Shown here piece after piece: positions 1-8,700 of a stretch of DNA of 64,000 bases. Both the position numbers and the translations under genes were made by a program. The stretch is from UBA6168 sp041163745 (GTDB lineage Bacteria > Bacteroidota > Bacteroidia > Chitinophagales > Saprospiraceae): positions 1 through 64,000 of the forward strand of contig JBEAQU010000023.1 of the NCBI GenBank assembly GCA_041163745.1. Direction: 5' to 3'. Under the pieces are notes generated by a model. The model worked only from the letters and a program-made list of their open reading frames with translations. It was not told the origin of the DNA and searched no databases. Positions within the stretch are counted from its first letter, which is position 1, and every line of letters begins with the position of its first letter.

Positions 1-296
1 CTGTGTTGGCCAATAACACCCAGAGCATAGTGGGCACCTGGTCAACCAGTGGCTCCAATCACACTAACTATAGTGCCGGCCGCTTTTTCGGGCCTGCGCT
101 GATGCTTCCGGCGGCCGGGTACCGCCGCTACACCGACGGCACGCTGTTCTACCGCAGCTACTACGGCTACTATTGGAGCAGTGCGGCATACGGCTCGGAC
201 AACGCCTGGAACCTGAACTTCCACAGCGGCAGCGCCGGCACGTATTACTACGACTTCCGTAGAAGCGGCTTCTCCGTCCGCTGCGCCGCAGAATAA
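1..296 (+). CDS. FISUMP-domain protein, C-terminal fragment; likely DGR variable protein
   Basis: This is the last ~97 codons of a gene that runs off the left edge; the first complete in-frame codon is at position 3, and no true start is visible. The reading LPAAGYRRYTDG...YYGYYWSSAAYGSDNAW...GFSVRCAAE matches the C-terminal pattern of the Fibrobacter succinogenes major paralogous (FISUMP) domain, a C-type-lectin-like fold common in surface proteins. The last 60 codons are dominated by NNC/NNT codons for Tyr, Asp, Asn, Ser, His and Gly, as expected where AAC/AAT codons of a template have been mutated at adenines by a diversity-generating retroelement. No template repeat or reverse transcriptase is seen in this window, so the DGR link is inference. 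Surface exposure is likely for the family. Confidence 0.6.
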   Translation, partial: VLANNTQSIVGTWSTSGSNHTNYSAGRFFGPALMLPAAGYRRYTDGTLFYRSYYGYYWSSAAYGSDNAWNLNFHSGSAGTYYYDFRRSGFSVRCAAE

Positions 297-415
297 TTCG
301 ACTATTTGACCATTTGACTATTTAAAATACGATACTAAGGGCCGTGCAAGGGGTGTCGGGGCGGGCTGTGAGAAGGGAAGTCCAAGGACCGCGAAGCGGT
401 CAAAAATTTTTAAAA

Positions 416-583
416 ATGGGTATAGCTGAAATTTTATCAATGGAGGATGGGCGCCGGATCCGGATCTACAAGCGGGGCATGTTCTGGGTGGCGCATGAGC
501 GGAGCGCTTTGTTGTTGTGCACGAAGAAGGCCTTGCAGGTGCAGGAAAAGGCGGCTCCTTCCTGCAAAGGTCCTGGTATGTAG
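416..583 (+). CDS. small basic ORF, possible DGR-associated remnant
   Basis: This is a 55-codon ORF reading MGIAEILSMEDGRRIRIYKR followed by GMFWVAHERSALLLCTKK and ending in an unlike tail (about the last 12 residues). It could start at 344, 416 or 440; 416 was chosen because an AT-rich stretch precedes it. The RIYKRGMFWVAHERSA segment looks like real protein. It resembles small proteins I associate with Bacteroidota DGR loci, but that recollection is unverified. The odd C-terminus suggests truncation. A short hairpin at 387-401 (GACCGC-GAA-GCGGTC) precedes it and could end the upstream gene. Confidence 0.3.
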   Translation: MGIAEILSMEDGRRIRIYKRGMFWVAHERSALLLCTKKALQVQEKAAPSCKGPGM

Positions 584-711
584 TGTTTTTTTTTGTTGGT
601 CAGACCGGCAGTATAAAGAACCAAAATATTGGCAGCTTGTTAATATTGAATTAATTTTAATAAAATATTGAATAATAATTAGTTAAGTACATATGAATAG
701 TTGCTGTTTTA

Positions 712-833
712 AGGCTGTCTCAAAGGCCCCAGTCAATAATACGTTCCGCTGGTGCCGCCAAGCCTCAAGAAGGGCATTTGGCGGACTACAGGCCCGCCGA
801 ATGCTCAAAAATCTCCTTTGAGGCTGTCTCAAA
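712..833. repeat. pair of 13-bp direct repeats with an intervening hairpin
   Basis: AGGCTGTCTCAAA occurs at 712-724 and again at 821-833 in the same orientation, each followed by a similar GGCCC/GACCC tail. Between them a 7-bp inverted repeat (CCGCCAA...TTGGCGG) can form a hairpin. Ends of this kind resemble insertion-sequence termini, but no transposase lies between them. No gene is seen between 584 and 926. Confidence 0.4.
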
Positions 834-841
834 AGACCCAT

Positions 842-870
842 ATTTACTAAACCTCGGAGGTTTGGTAAAT
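842..870. repeat. REP-like palindrome upstream of RAYT gene
   Basis: This near-perfect palindrome has arms ATTTACTAAACCTC and GAGGTTTGGTAAAT around a central GG. Two related palindromes sit on the other side of the RAYT remnant (1645-1678 and 1694-1732). Hairpins flanking a RAYT gene are the usual arrangement of REP sequences and their transposase. Confidence 0.6.
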
Positions 871-926
871 GTTAGCAAAAAAAGAGCCTTAAAAAACCTG
901 AGATGAGATTCGACTACTGGAAATAA

Positions 927-1611
927 CTTGAACCCAATAATTTTTACCACATTTACAACCGGGGTATCAAAAGGGAAACCATCTTCAAAACGGATGAAAA
1001 CATGAAGTTCTTTTTGAAACGGTGGAAAGCGTTGCTAAGTCCTTATTTAGATGTCGCTGCATTTTGCCTGATGCCAAATCATTTTCATTTTTTGGCAAGG
1101 ATGAAGCCCTTGACGGAAGAGATCAAGGCCACTGTTAAAAAAGAAGGAACGGTCCAGGCAGAAAAGTTCTTAAAAGGGCAAGTGAGTCAAAACGATTTTT
1201 TGGAAGACCAGTTTAAAAGACTTTTCCAATCCTATGCGTTGTCTTTTAATAAACAGCACAAAAGGACTGGAAGTCTTTTGCAAAAGCGGTTCAAAAGAGT
1301 CGGTGTTGATAGTGAGTTCAAACTTTGGCACTTGTTGGCATACATTCACCACAATCCAATTCACCATCATTTTCGGTCAAGGTACGAAGCTTGGGTTTCT
1401 AGCTCCTACAACACTTATTTGTCTGAAAGCCCTTCTGATCATTCGCGATGAGGTGTTTGCCTGGTTCGAACCGCGTTTACTGAATCTCGAAGGTATGGCA
1501 GGCGCGACTTATCAACAAAGCGCCTTGCAGCTTTTTTTGAAATACCATCAAGAATTTAGACTTAGCCACAAGATAATGGGGGATTACCACTCAAATGATG
1601 AGGAAGATTGA
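927..1611 (+). pseudogene. REP-associated tyrosine transposase (RAYT, Y1_Tnp/IS200-like), frameshifted remnant
   Basis: The in-frame reading from 927 gives FYHIYNRGIKRETIFKTDEN, the normal RAYT N-terminus. It directly follows a TAA at 924-926 and has no start codon; the first ATG is at 1002 and would remove this conserved block. The HUH-type motif is seen as CLMPNHFHFL, and the candidate tyrosine region as SYALSFNKQHKRTGSLLQKR. After SSYNTYLSESP (about 1430) the frame stops at 1451, but the family-like continuation IIRDEVFAWFEPRLLNLEGM is read in the next frame to 1611. That implies a one-base frameshift near 1425-1440. Two lesions (lost start and frameshift) make it a probable pseudogene. 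REP-like palindromes lie on both sides. Confidence 0.75.
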
Positions 1612-1644
1612 GGATGGGGAAATGCCCTGCGTTTGCGGTACCCC

Positions 1645-1678
1645 ATGTTTATTAAACCTCGGGTGTTCAGTAAGCGTT
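1645..1678. repeat. degenerate REP-like palindrome
   Basis: A diverged version of the palindrome at 1694-1732 (TTTATTAAACCTCGGGTGTT followed by CAGTAAGCG). It lies 16 bp from that copy, downstream of the RAYT remnant. Two adjacent REPs are the arrangement called a REPIN. Confidence 0.45.
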
Positions 1679-1693
1679 ACCTCGAATCTTTAC

Positions 1694-1732
1694 CCCACGT
1701 TTACCAAACCTTGGAGGTTCAGTAAACGTGGG
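1694..1732. repeat. REP-like palindrome downstream of RAYT remnant
   Basis: The outer arms CCCACGTTTAC (1694-1704) and GTAAACGTGGG (1722-1732) are perfectly complementary. The interior (CAAACC/GGTTC) matches the palindrome at 842-870, so the two belong to one family. Confidence 0.6.
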
Positions 1733-1816
1733 CGAGGTTTCAAAAAAAGACTGAACACATACCTTTACGAAGTCCTATGCCGTTAGGTAACGGTCGGTCC
1801 GACATACCAACATCGA

Positions 1817-2731
1817 ATGGCTACATTTCGACGGAATCATCACAACCGAAGCCGGCGCCGCCGTTGGGGCGGACTGGTGCGGAACGGATTGTATCCGATC
1901 CTGCTGGTCCTGCTGATCCTGGCGTTCCGGCACTATGCGCACCTGGGGGAGGAAGCGCCGGCGGCGGACCGGGCCGACCTGCGGGAAGGCGGGGCGGAGG
2001 AACTGTATTTCCTGCCGACCCGTAAGGAAGGGCGCCTGGTGCGGCACCGGCATTATGCCCTGTCCTATGTGGAGCGTTACGAATTGGCGGAGTGGGTGGC
2101 GTACGAGCTGACGGGCGCCCGCCTGCAGGGACGCCGGGTGGAGCGGACCGACGATTTCCGGGCGGATCCCCTGGTGCCCGGCGGCAGTGCGGACCCGGCG
2201 GATTATGCGGGTAGCTATTGGGACCGCGGGCATCTGGTGCCGGCGGCGGACATGGCGTTTTCCCGGTCCGCCATGTCGGAAACCTTCTTCCTGAGCAACG
2301 TGGCCCCGCAGGCGCCCGGTTTCAACCAGGGTGTGTGGCGGGAGCTGGAGGAGCTGACCAGGGAATGGGCGAAGGACGCCGGCCATCTGTACGTCGTCAG
2401 CGGACCGGTGTTGGAACCCGGCATCCGGGAGTACCTGGGCCGCAACCGGGTGGCGGTACCGAAGCACTTTTACCGCGTGCTGCTGGACCTGCGGGCGCCG
2501 GAGCGGAAAGCCGTCGCATTCCTGTTGCCCAATGAGGTCACCGATGCGCCCTTGCCGCGGTTTGCCGTCACCATCGATTCGGTGGAACAGCGGACGGGAC
2601 TGGATTTCTTTCCGGATCTGTTGGAGCCGGACCTGGAAGAGCGGTTGGAAGGGACCTTGTCTCTGGAGGAATGGGAGTTTGACGAACGGAAATACCGGCT
2701 GCGGGTGGACAAATGGAACAAGCGCAAGTAA
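1817..2731 (+). CDS. DNA/RNA non-specific endonuclease (NUC1/NucA family)
   Basis: This is a 304-aa protein with a basic N-terminus, one hydrophobic segment (about 24-38) that is a signal anchor or signal peptide, and a NUC1 domain from about 62 to 290. The beta-beta-alpha-Me catalytic motif DRGHLVPAADM is visible (D136-R137-G138-H139; H139 the expected general base). It is followed by SNVAPQ and the conserved N170-x-G-x-W segment that carries the Mg ligand. Such enzymes cut DNA and RNA without sequence preference outside the cytoplasm, for nutrient scavenging or biofilm remodelling. The HerA-like gene begins 24 bp downstream on the same strand, so the two may be co-transcribed. The ATG at 1817 keeps the hydrophobic segment. 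Confidence 0.9.
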   Translation: MATFRRNHHNRSRRRRWGGLVRNGLYPILLVLLILAFRHYAHLGEEAPAADRADLREGGAEELYFLPTRKEGRLVRHRHYALSYVERYELAEWVAYELTGARLQGRRVERTDDFRADPLVPGGSADPADYAGSYWDRGHLVPAADMAFSRSAMSETFFLSNVAPQAPGFNQGVWRELEELTREWAKDAGHLYVVSGPVLEPGIREYLGRNRVAVPKHFYRVLLDLRAPERKAVAFLLPNEVTDAPLPRFAVTIDSVEQRTGLDFFPDLLEPDLEERLEGTLSLEEWEFDERKYRLRVDKWNKRK

Positions 2732-2755
2732 ACACAACGATAAAAAATTGCCGAC

Positions 2756-4309
2756 ATGAGCCAGACAAGCACCTCGTTCCAAGCGGCCATACAGGCGGGT
2801 TACACCTTCAAGGGAGACGACATCGTGTTGGGAGTCGCCATGCTGGACCAGGAGGCGGTACCGGATGCCTTGGTGCGCATACCGTTACGGACCCTGAACC
2901 GGCACGGGCTGATCGCCGGCGCCACCGGATCCGGCAAGACCAAGACCCTGCAGATCCTGGCGGAGCAATTTGCGGCCAAAGGAATACCTTCCCTCCTGAT
3001 GGACATCAAGGGCGACCTCAGCGGCATCTCGGTCGCCGGCGAATCCAACGAGAAGATCGAGGAACGGCACCGCAAGATCGGCATACCGTTCACCCCGGCG
3101 GGCACCACCGTCGAATTGCTAAGCCTTTCCCGGGAAAAAGGAGCCCGTTTGCGGGCCACGGTCAGCGAATTCGGGCCGGTTCTCTTTTCCAAGATATTGG
3201 GCATCAACGAGACCCAGCGGGGTGTCCTGTCGGTGGTGTTCAAATTCTGTGAGGACCAGGATCTGCCGCTGTTGGACCTGGAAGACCTCAAGAAGTCCCT
3301 GCAATACCTGACCAACGAGGGGAAGGAATTGTTCCGGAGCAGCTACGGAGCCATTTCCACGGCCACCTTGGGTGCCTTGATGCGTAAGATCGTGGAGTTG
3401 GAACAACAGGGTGCCGCAGCGTTTTTCGGGGAGCCGTCCTTCGAAGTGGACGACCTGTGCCGCTTGGACGAAAACGGCCGGGGGATCGTGTCCGTGGTGC
3501 GGCTGACAGACATCCAGGACCGGCCGAAGTTGTTCTCCACCTTCATGCTGCAATTGCTGGCGGAGATCTACGCCGCTTTTCCGGAGGAAGGAGACCAGGC
3601 GCAACCCCGGCTGGCCATATTCATCGACGAGGCGCACCTTGTCTTCGACGAGGCGACCCCGGCGCTGCTGGACCAGCTGGAGGCCATCGTGCGCCTGGTC
3701 CGGTCGAAGGGGGTGGGGATATTCTTTGTCACCCAGAACCCGGCCGACATTCCGGAGGTCATTCTGGGGCAGTTGGGACTCAAGGTGCAGCATGCCCTGC
3801 GGGCATTCACGGCCAAAGACCGGAAGTCCATCCAGCTCGCCGCACAAAACTATCCGGAGACGCCTTATTACGCGGTGGACCAGCTCATCACCCAACTGGG
3901 AATCGGGGAGGCGGTGGTGACCGCGCTGAACGAAAAAGGCATCCCGACCCCCTTGGCCCATGTGTTGTTGCGGGCGCCGCAGTCCAGGATGGGCGTGCTG
4001 GACGAAGCGGAGATCGACCGGTTGGTGGACAAGGCCGCGCTCGCGGCGAAATACAACCGGGTCATCGACCGGGAGAGCGCGAGCGAAATGCTGGCCCGCA
4101 AGCTCGAGCGGGCGCGCAGCGAGGAGCACCAGGCGGAAATGCGTCGGCAGCAGGCCTCGGGGCGGCCCCGCCGGCAGGAGAAGTCCGCCTTGGAGGAAGT
4201 GCTGTCCAGCCCGACCACCCGGCAGATCGGCCGGGCCGTCGCCCGGGAACTCACCCGCGGGCTGCTGGGCGTGCTGGGCCTGGGAACCACCTCCCGAAGA
4301 AGGCGTTGA
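2756..4309 (+). CDS. HerA-like ATPase, DUF853 family
   Basis: This is a 517-aa cytoplasmic P-loop ATPase. The Walker A motif GATGSGKT is at residues 55-62, and the Walker B/DEAH-like LAIFIDEAHLVF at about 286-297. Length and both halves fit the DUF853/YjgR group of HerA-FtsK-superfamily proteins, which are predicted DNA translocases or helicases of uncertain biological role. The C-terminal ~90 residues are charged (RKLERARSEEHQAEMRRQQA), probably helical, and end in a basic tail. It follows the nuclease gene closely. A role in DNA processing with that gene is possible, but the nuclease looks exported, so a shared job is not established. Confidence 0.85.
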   Translation: MSQTSTSFQAAIQAGYTFKGDDIVLGVAMLDQEAVPDALVRIPLRTLNRHGLIAGATGSGKTKTLQILAEQFAAKGIPSLLMDIKGDLSGISVAGESNEKIEERHRKIGIPFTPAGTTVELLSLSREKGARLRATVSEFGPVLFSKILGINETQRGVLSVVFKFCEDQDLPLLDLEDLKKSLQYLTNEGKELFRSSYGAISTATLGALMRKIVELEQQGAAAFFGEPSFEVDDLCRLDENGRGIVSVVRLTDIQDRPKLFSTFMLQLLAEIYAAFPEEGDQAQPRLAIFIDEAHLVFDEATPALLDQLEAIVRLVRSKGVGIFFVTQNPADIPEVILGQLGLKVQHALRAFTAKDRKSIQLAAQNYPETPYYAVDQLITQLGIGEAVVTALNEKGIPTPLAHVLLRAPQSRMGVLDEAEIDRLVDKAALAAKYNRVIDRESASEMLARKLERARSEEHQAEMRRQQASGRPRRQEKSALEEVLSSPTTRQIGRAVARELTRGLLGVLGLGTTSRRRR

Positions 4310-4687
4310 ACCGAGGTCGGACAAGGCTTTTTCCCGCTATTTTTGTCCGGATCCAAGCATATGAAAATATTTGAGATATGAAATCCCGTTCCGTCTTCTT
4401 TTGGCACAGTCATGGCAGGAAGGCTCGGGGAACCTATCTCGCTGATGAATCATCAGACTTGTTGCGACGGGGTCATCAAAGGGTCAAAAATGTCCTTTTC
4501 TTCCCACTTTGTGCCCTTTTTCGGTCAAATAGCCGGGCTATGTTCCCTCCAAAAGCCTTCAAGTGGAATGAAAATAGCTCTTTTTTCCCACTTCGCTGAC
4601 CCATCGCAGCGAGTCTATTATTTTTGTCATACAAATACTGGGAGCCGGTATTTTCCTACATTTGCAGCCATCAAAACAAATTGTCCC
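4310..4687. other. intergenic region before porP/sprF-like gene
   Basis: There is no convincing gene here. A spaced inverted repeat (CGGACAA...TTGTCCG, about 4318-4355) follows the HerA-like gene and could be a weak terminator. Two loosely similar segments with CCCACTT lie in 4500-4600. The -7 promoter element for the next gene is at 4657-4664. Confidence 0.5.
4657..4664 (+). promoter_or_regulatory. putative -7 element of porP/sprF-like gene
   Basis: TACATTTG fits the Bacteroidota -7 consensus TAnnTTTG and sits 23 bp before the chosen ATG. No clear TTTG -33 element lies at the usual 19-21 bp spacing. Confidence 0.4.
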
Positions 4688-5647
4688 ATGAACAGGTTAC
4701 GATCGTATGTATTGGCTGTGGCAGCGGCCAGTCCGCTCCTTTGTACCGCCCAACAACTCTCCTTGTTCAGCCAATACCGGGAATCCCAGACCATCCTGAA
4801 CCCGGCGGCGATCGGCCGCAACTATTTCACGAACGAACATAACCTGGCGTTCGGCGCCTCCTACCGCAGCCAGTGGTCCGGCTTCGAGGCGGCACCCTCC
4901 ACCGCCGTCCTGCGGGGGGACTTCGTGTATACCGATGCCAATCCGGTGGCCCTGGTGGCGGGTGGCCATCTGATAGACGACCGCACGGGACCGACCGGCT
5001 TCACGGGGGTTTACGGCAGGGTAGGGGGGCTGGTCACCGGGGACCCGTACTATGGCGGAGTCGCCGCGGCGCTGTCCGTGGGGGCCGTCCAATACCGGGT
5101 CAACGCCTCCCAGATCCGGCTGCGCCAGGCCAACGATGTCCTGGCGAACGACCAATCCGCCATGCACCCGGATGTCGGGGTGGGCCTGTTCGCCTACAAA
5201 CGGATGGACCGGGGTTTCTTCTCCGGCGATTATGTGTACGGCGGCTTGTCCGTTCCGCAGGTGATCGGCCTGGACCTCGCGTTCCGGAACGAGAACGGGG
5301 AGTTCTACACCCAGCGGGTACAGCACTACTACGCCATGGCCGGCCTGTACAAGTTCCTGCGGGACGACGCCTTCCTGGAACCGTCCGTGTGGGTGAAATA
5401 TGTGCGGAACGCCCCCCTGAACGTCGACCTGAACCTCCGGTATCAGATGGCCTCCAATTTCTGGATCGGCATGGGTGGTTCCACCGCCCGCAGCATGCAC
5501 CTGGAAACCGGGGTCTCCATCGGGGAGAACCTCGGCTTTGACAAGAACATCCAGATCGGTTACGGCTTCGACTACTTCTTCACCTCCTTCGGCCCCTATA
5601 CCGGCGGCGCCCATGAGATCAACATCACCTGGTCCATGGAAAAATGA
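4688..5647 (+). CDS. PorP/SprF family type IX secretion-associated outer membrane protein
   Basis: This is a 319-aa protein. The reading frame is open upstream, but the ATG at 4688 gives a proper signal peptide (MNRLRSYVLAVAAASPLLCTAQ) and lies just after a -7 element. The mature N-terminus QLSLFSQYRESQTILNPAAIG is the PorP/SprF signature. It is followed by beta-barrel-like alternation and a C-terminus reading GYGFDYFFTSFGPYTGGAHE. SprF-like proteins are needed for secretion of type B CTD (CHU_C) cargo by the type IX system, and each is usually paired with an adjacent adhesin gene. The next gene, 131 bp downstream, encodes exactly such a CHU_C protein, so this is probably its dedicated partner. 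Confidence 0.9.
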   Translation: MNRLRSYVLAVAAASPLLCTAQQLSLFSQYRESQTILNPAAIGRNYFTNEHNLAFGASYRSQWSGFEAAPSTAVLRGDFVYTDANPVALVAGGHLIDDRTGPTGFTGVYGRVGGLVTGDPYYGGVAAALSVGAVQYRVNASQIRLRQANDVLANDQSAMHPDVGVGLFAYKRMDRGFFSGDYVYGGLSVPQVIGLDLAFRNENGEFYTQRVQHYYAMAGLYKFLRDDAFLEPSVWVKYVRNAPLNVDLNLRYQMASNFWIGMGGSTARSMHLETGVSIGENLGFDKNIQIGYGFDYFFTSFGPYTGGAHEINITWSMEK

Positions 5648-5778
5648 GGCAACATCCTGCGCCGCCTCTTCCTGACACAGACCGGTACAGCCCCTTTTCC
5701 TTTGCCGGACCCCGGAACCAGCCGAAAGCGACATTTTCCGAAACCGTGAGAACAACAGTCCCAAATCATAATCGAGCG

Positions 5779-8700
5779 ATGAATAGAATCCTTTTCCTTA
5801 CTGGTATCCTGGCGTCCCTGCTGCAAGGGGCCGCCCTCGCGCAGCCTACCTTCCGGCTGTCCCCGGCGCAAGTGGTCGCCAACGAAGGAGACCAGGTCTG
5901 CCTCTCCATGGAGGTGGACAACTTCACGGACATCCTCAGCGCCTCCTTCACCCTGCAGTGGGATCCCGGCGTCCTCACCTTCCAACAAGTGACGAACATC
6001 AACAGCCAGGTGACCGCGCTGGACCTGTCCGACTTCGACCTGAGCATGACCGACGAAGGGATCGTCACCCTGGACTGGTCCAACCTCCAGCCCTGCAACA
6101 CCGCCACCACCGGCGTGACCCTTTTTCCGGACGGACAGACCGTCTTCGACATCTGCTTCGTCGCTACCACCGTATATGGGAAGCACACCTTCGTGGAAAT
6201 CACGGATTCCCCGATGGACATCGTCGTGAAAAGGGTCAGTTCGAACTGTAACGACATCGGTGACTTCGTGCAGAACAGCTTCGTTTCCGTCGGCACCAAC
6301 CCTTTGACCATCAACATCTCCTCCGGAGACGGCTTCACCGGGGACGTCGTATGCCTGGATTTCGAAGTGGAGGATTTCGACAACATCGTCTCCTTCGAGT
6401 TCGCCGTCTTCTGGGACACCGCCGTCCTGCAGTACAACAGCCACCTGACCATGGGACTGACCGGCAACTACTTCATCGGGGAGACCCAGACGGCGCAAGG
6501 CATCCTGAATGCCTTGTTCTACAACTCGAACCTGAGTTCCGGGGTTTCCCTGACGGACGGCACCCAGATCCTGCAGGCGTGTTTTGACATCATCGGGGAT
6601 TGCGGGCAGTCCTCCCCGGTTTACATAGACGGCAACCATCCCGTTCCGATCGAGGTCATCAATGCGGTGACCAGCGACCCCAACAGCGGGGTCAACATCG
6701 GGCTGTTGCAACAGGAAGGGGAGGTGACCGTCAACTGTTTCAATCCCGACGGCATCACCGTGGATGTGGAGGACAAAGCCGTCTGTCCGGGAGAAACCTT
6801 CACCGTGGATGTCACCGTGTCGGATTTCACCACCATCGCCAAGCTGGTCTTCAACCTGAAATGGAATCCCGGGGTCATCGACCTGACGGACATCACCTAT
6901 CCGCAGTCCGCCTCCTGCGCGCCTTTTTCCAACGGCGTGACACAACCGGAACCGGGCCGCATCAGCATGGACTGGACCTCCTTCGGGCTGGGATGCACCC
7001 TGCCGGACGACTTCATCCTGATGCGGCTGCATTTCACCGCGGTCGGTGCATCCGGAACCAATACGACCATCGCCGTCGTCAATCCGATCCTGGTGGACAA
7101 GTTCGGTGGGCAGGTCGTCAACATAGGCATCAACAACAACAACGGACAGGTGTCGATTTGCGAGCTGTCCTATCCGACCATCGCCGTTTCCTCCGGCAGC
7201 GGCACGCCGGGAGAAGATGTCTGCGTCGATTTCACCGTACAGGATTTCGATGACATCACCGCGATGCAGTTCACCGTCACCTGGGAGCCTTCCGTCCTGT
7301 CTTTCACCGGGGTGGGCAACCTCAGCCTGCCCGGCCTGGACGCCGGCAGCTTCCTGACCGCCCAGGCCGGTTCCATCGGGGTGGTGGGGGTCGATTGGTC
7401 CAGCCCCGGCGGGGTGTCTCAGCCGGACGGATCCACCCTGTTCAGCATGTGCTTCCAGGTCGTCGGCGATCCGGACCAATGCACCGAAGTCAGCATACAG
7501 GAGGTTCCCTGGCCGGTCAACATCGAAACCACCACCTCCAACAACACCGATGTCGGCCTGAACGGACAACCCGGTCAGGTCTGTGTGGACAACCCCTTCA
7601 TTTTCGAGCTTAGTTTCCCAAACCTGTTCGGCGGCTTGGGCTCCTCCTTGTGCATGGCGGTCAAGGTGAAGAACTTCAACCAGCTGACCCATACTCTTTA
7701 CACCATCAACTGGAACCCGGAAATCCTCGATTTCCAGGACATCGTCCCCACCGGCACCCTGCCCAACTTCACCGCGGGCAGTTACGACGCCAGTCCGGCC
7801 CTGGTGAGCAACGGCCAGCTGGTCATCGACTGGACCTCCAACAACCAGATACAAGGTACGACCCTGCCCGACGGCACGACCGTCTTCCAGCTTTGTTTCG
7901 TCATCACGGGCCTGCCCGGTGAGTGCAGCCAGATCACCGCATCCGGATTTCCCGCCGGCATCACCGTGAACAGTGCCATCACCGGCAATGCCAACCTCAA
8001 CCTGGCGCCTTCCGCCGGATCGGTCTGTGTCAATGCCGTGCTGTCCCTGCTGGACGCGGTCATCACCCCGGTCGAATGTCCGTCCGACCCGCAAGGTGCC
8101 ATCGACCTGAGCGTGGTGGGCGGCTCCGGGAACTACCTGTACAACTGGGCCGGTCCGGATGTGGTTCCAAGCAGCCAGGACCAGACCGGATTGGATGTGG
8201 GGACCTACCTGGTGACGGTCACCGACGTTTCCAATCCCACCCTCAAGCTGGAACTGGATTTCTCCGTCGGGTATGCCCCCACCGGCACCCTGGCCCATGC
8301 CGGCGTGGACACCTCCTTCTCCTGCGCGGATTTTCCTTTCATCACTTTGAACGGGAACGCGTCCTTGTTCGACCCGGCGCAGGATGTGACGTTGCTGTGG
8401 CAAGGTGTCACGGGCAGCGGCATCATCGTCGACGGGCAGGGCACCACCAGCCCGAAAGTCGTCGGGGGTACCTGCTGGCGGCTGACGGTGACCAACAACA
8501 CCACCGGCTGCGTGGACCGGGACACCGTCTGTGTGAGTTCCCCGCAGATTCCGGTGCCGGAGGCCGGGGAATCCGTCATGATCACCTGTTTCGCCGATAC
8601 CGTGCTGCTCAACGGCACGCAATCGCCGGCCGGCTTCACCCCCTTGTGGACGACAGGCCCCGGTGGCGGAAACATCGTGGCCGGTACCGAGACCGGCCTG

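Noticed and set aside
1595..1786. ORF after the RAYT remnant
   Set aside because: It is made mostly of the REP-like palindromes at 1645-1732 and has no protein-like composition.
4412..4687. N-terminal extension of the PorP/SprF-like gene in the open upstream frame
   Set aside because: It lacks family similarity, would bury the signal peptide, and a -7 promoter element lies inside it at 4657.
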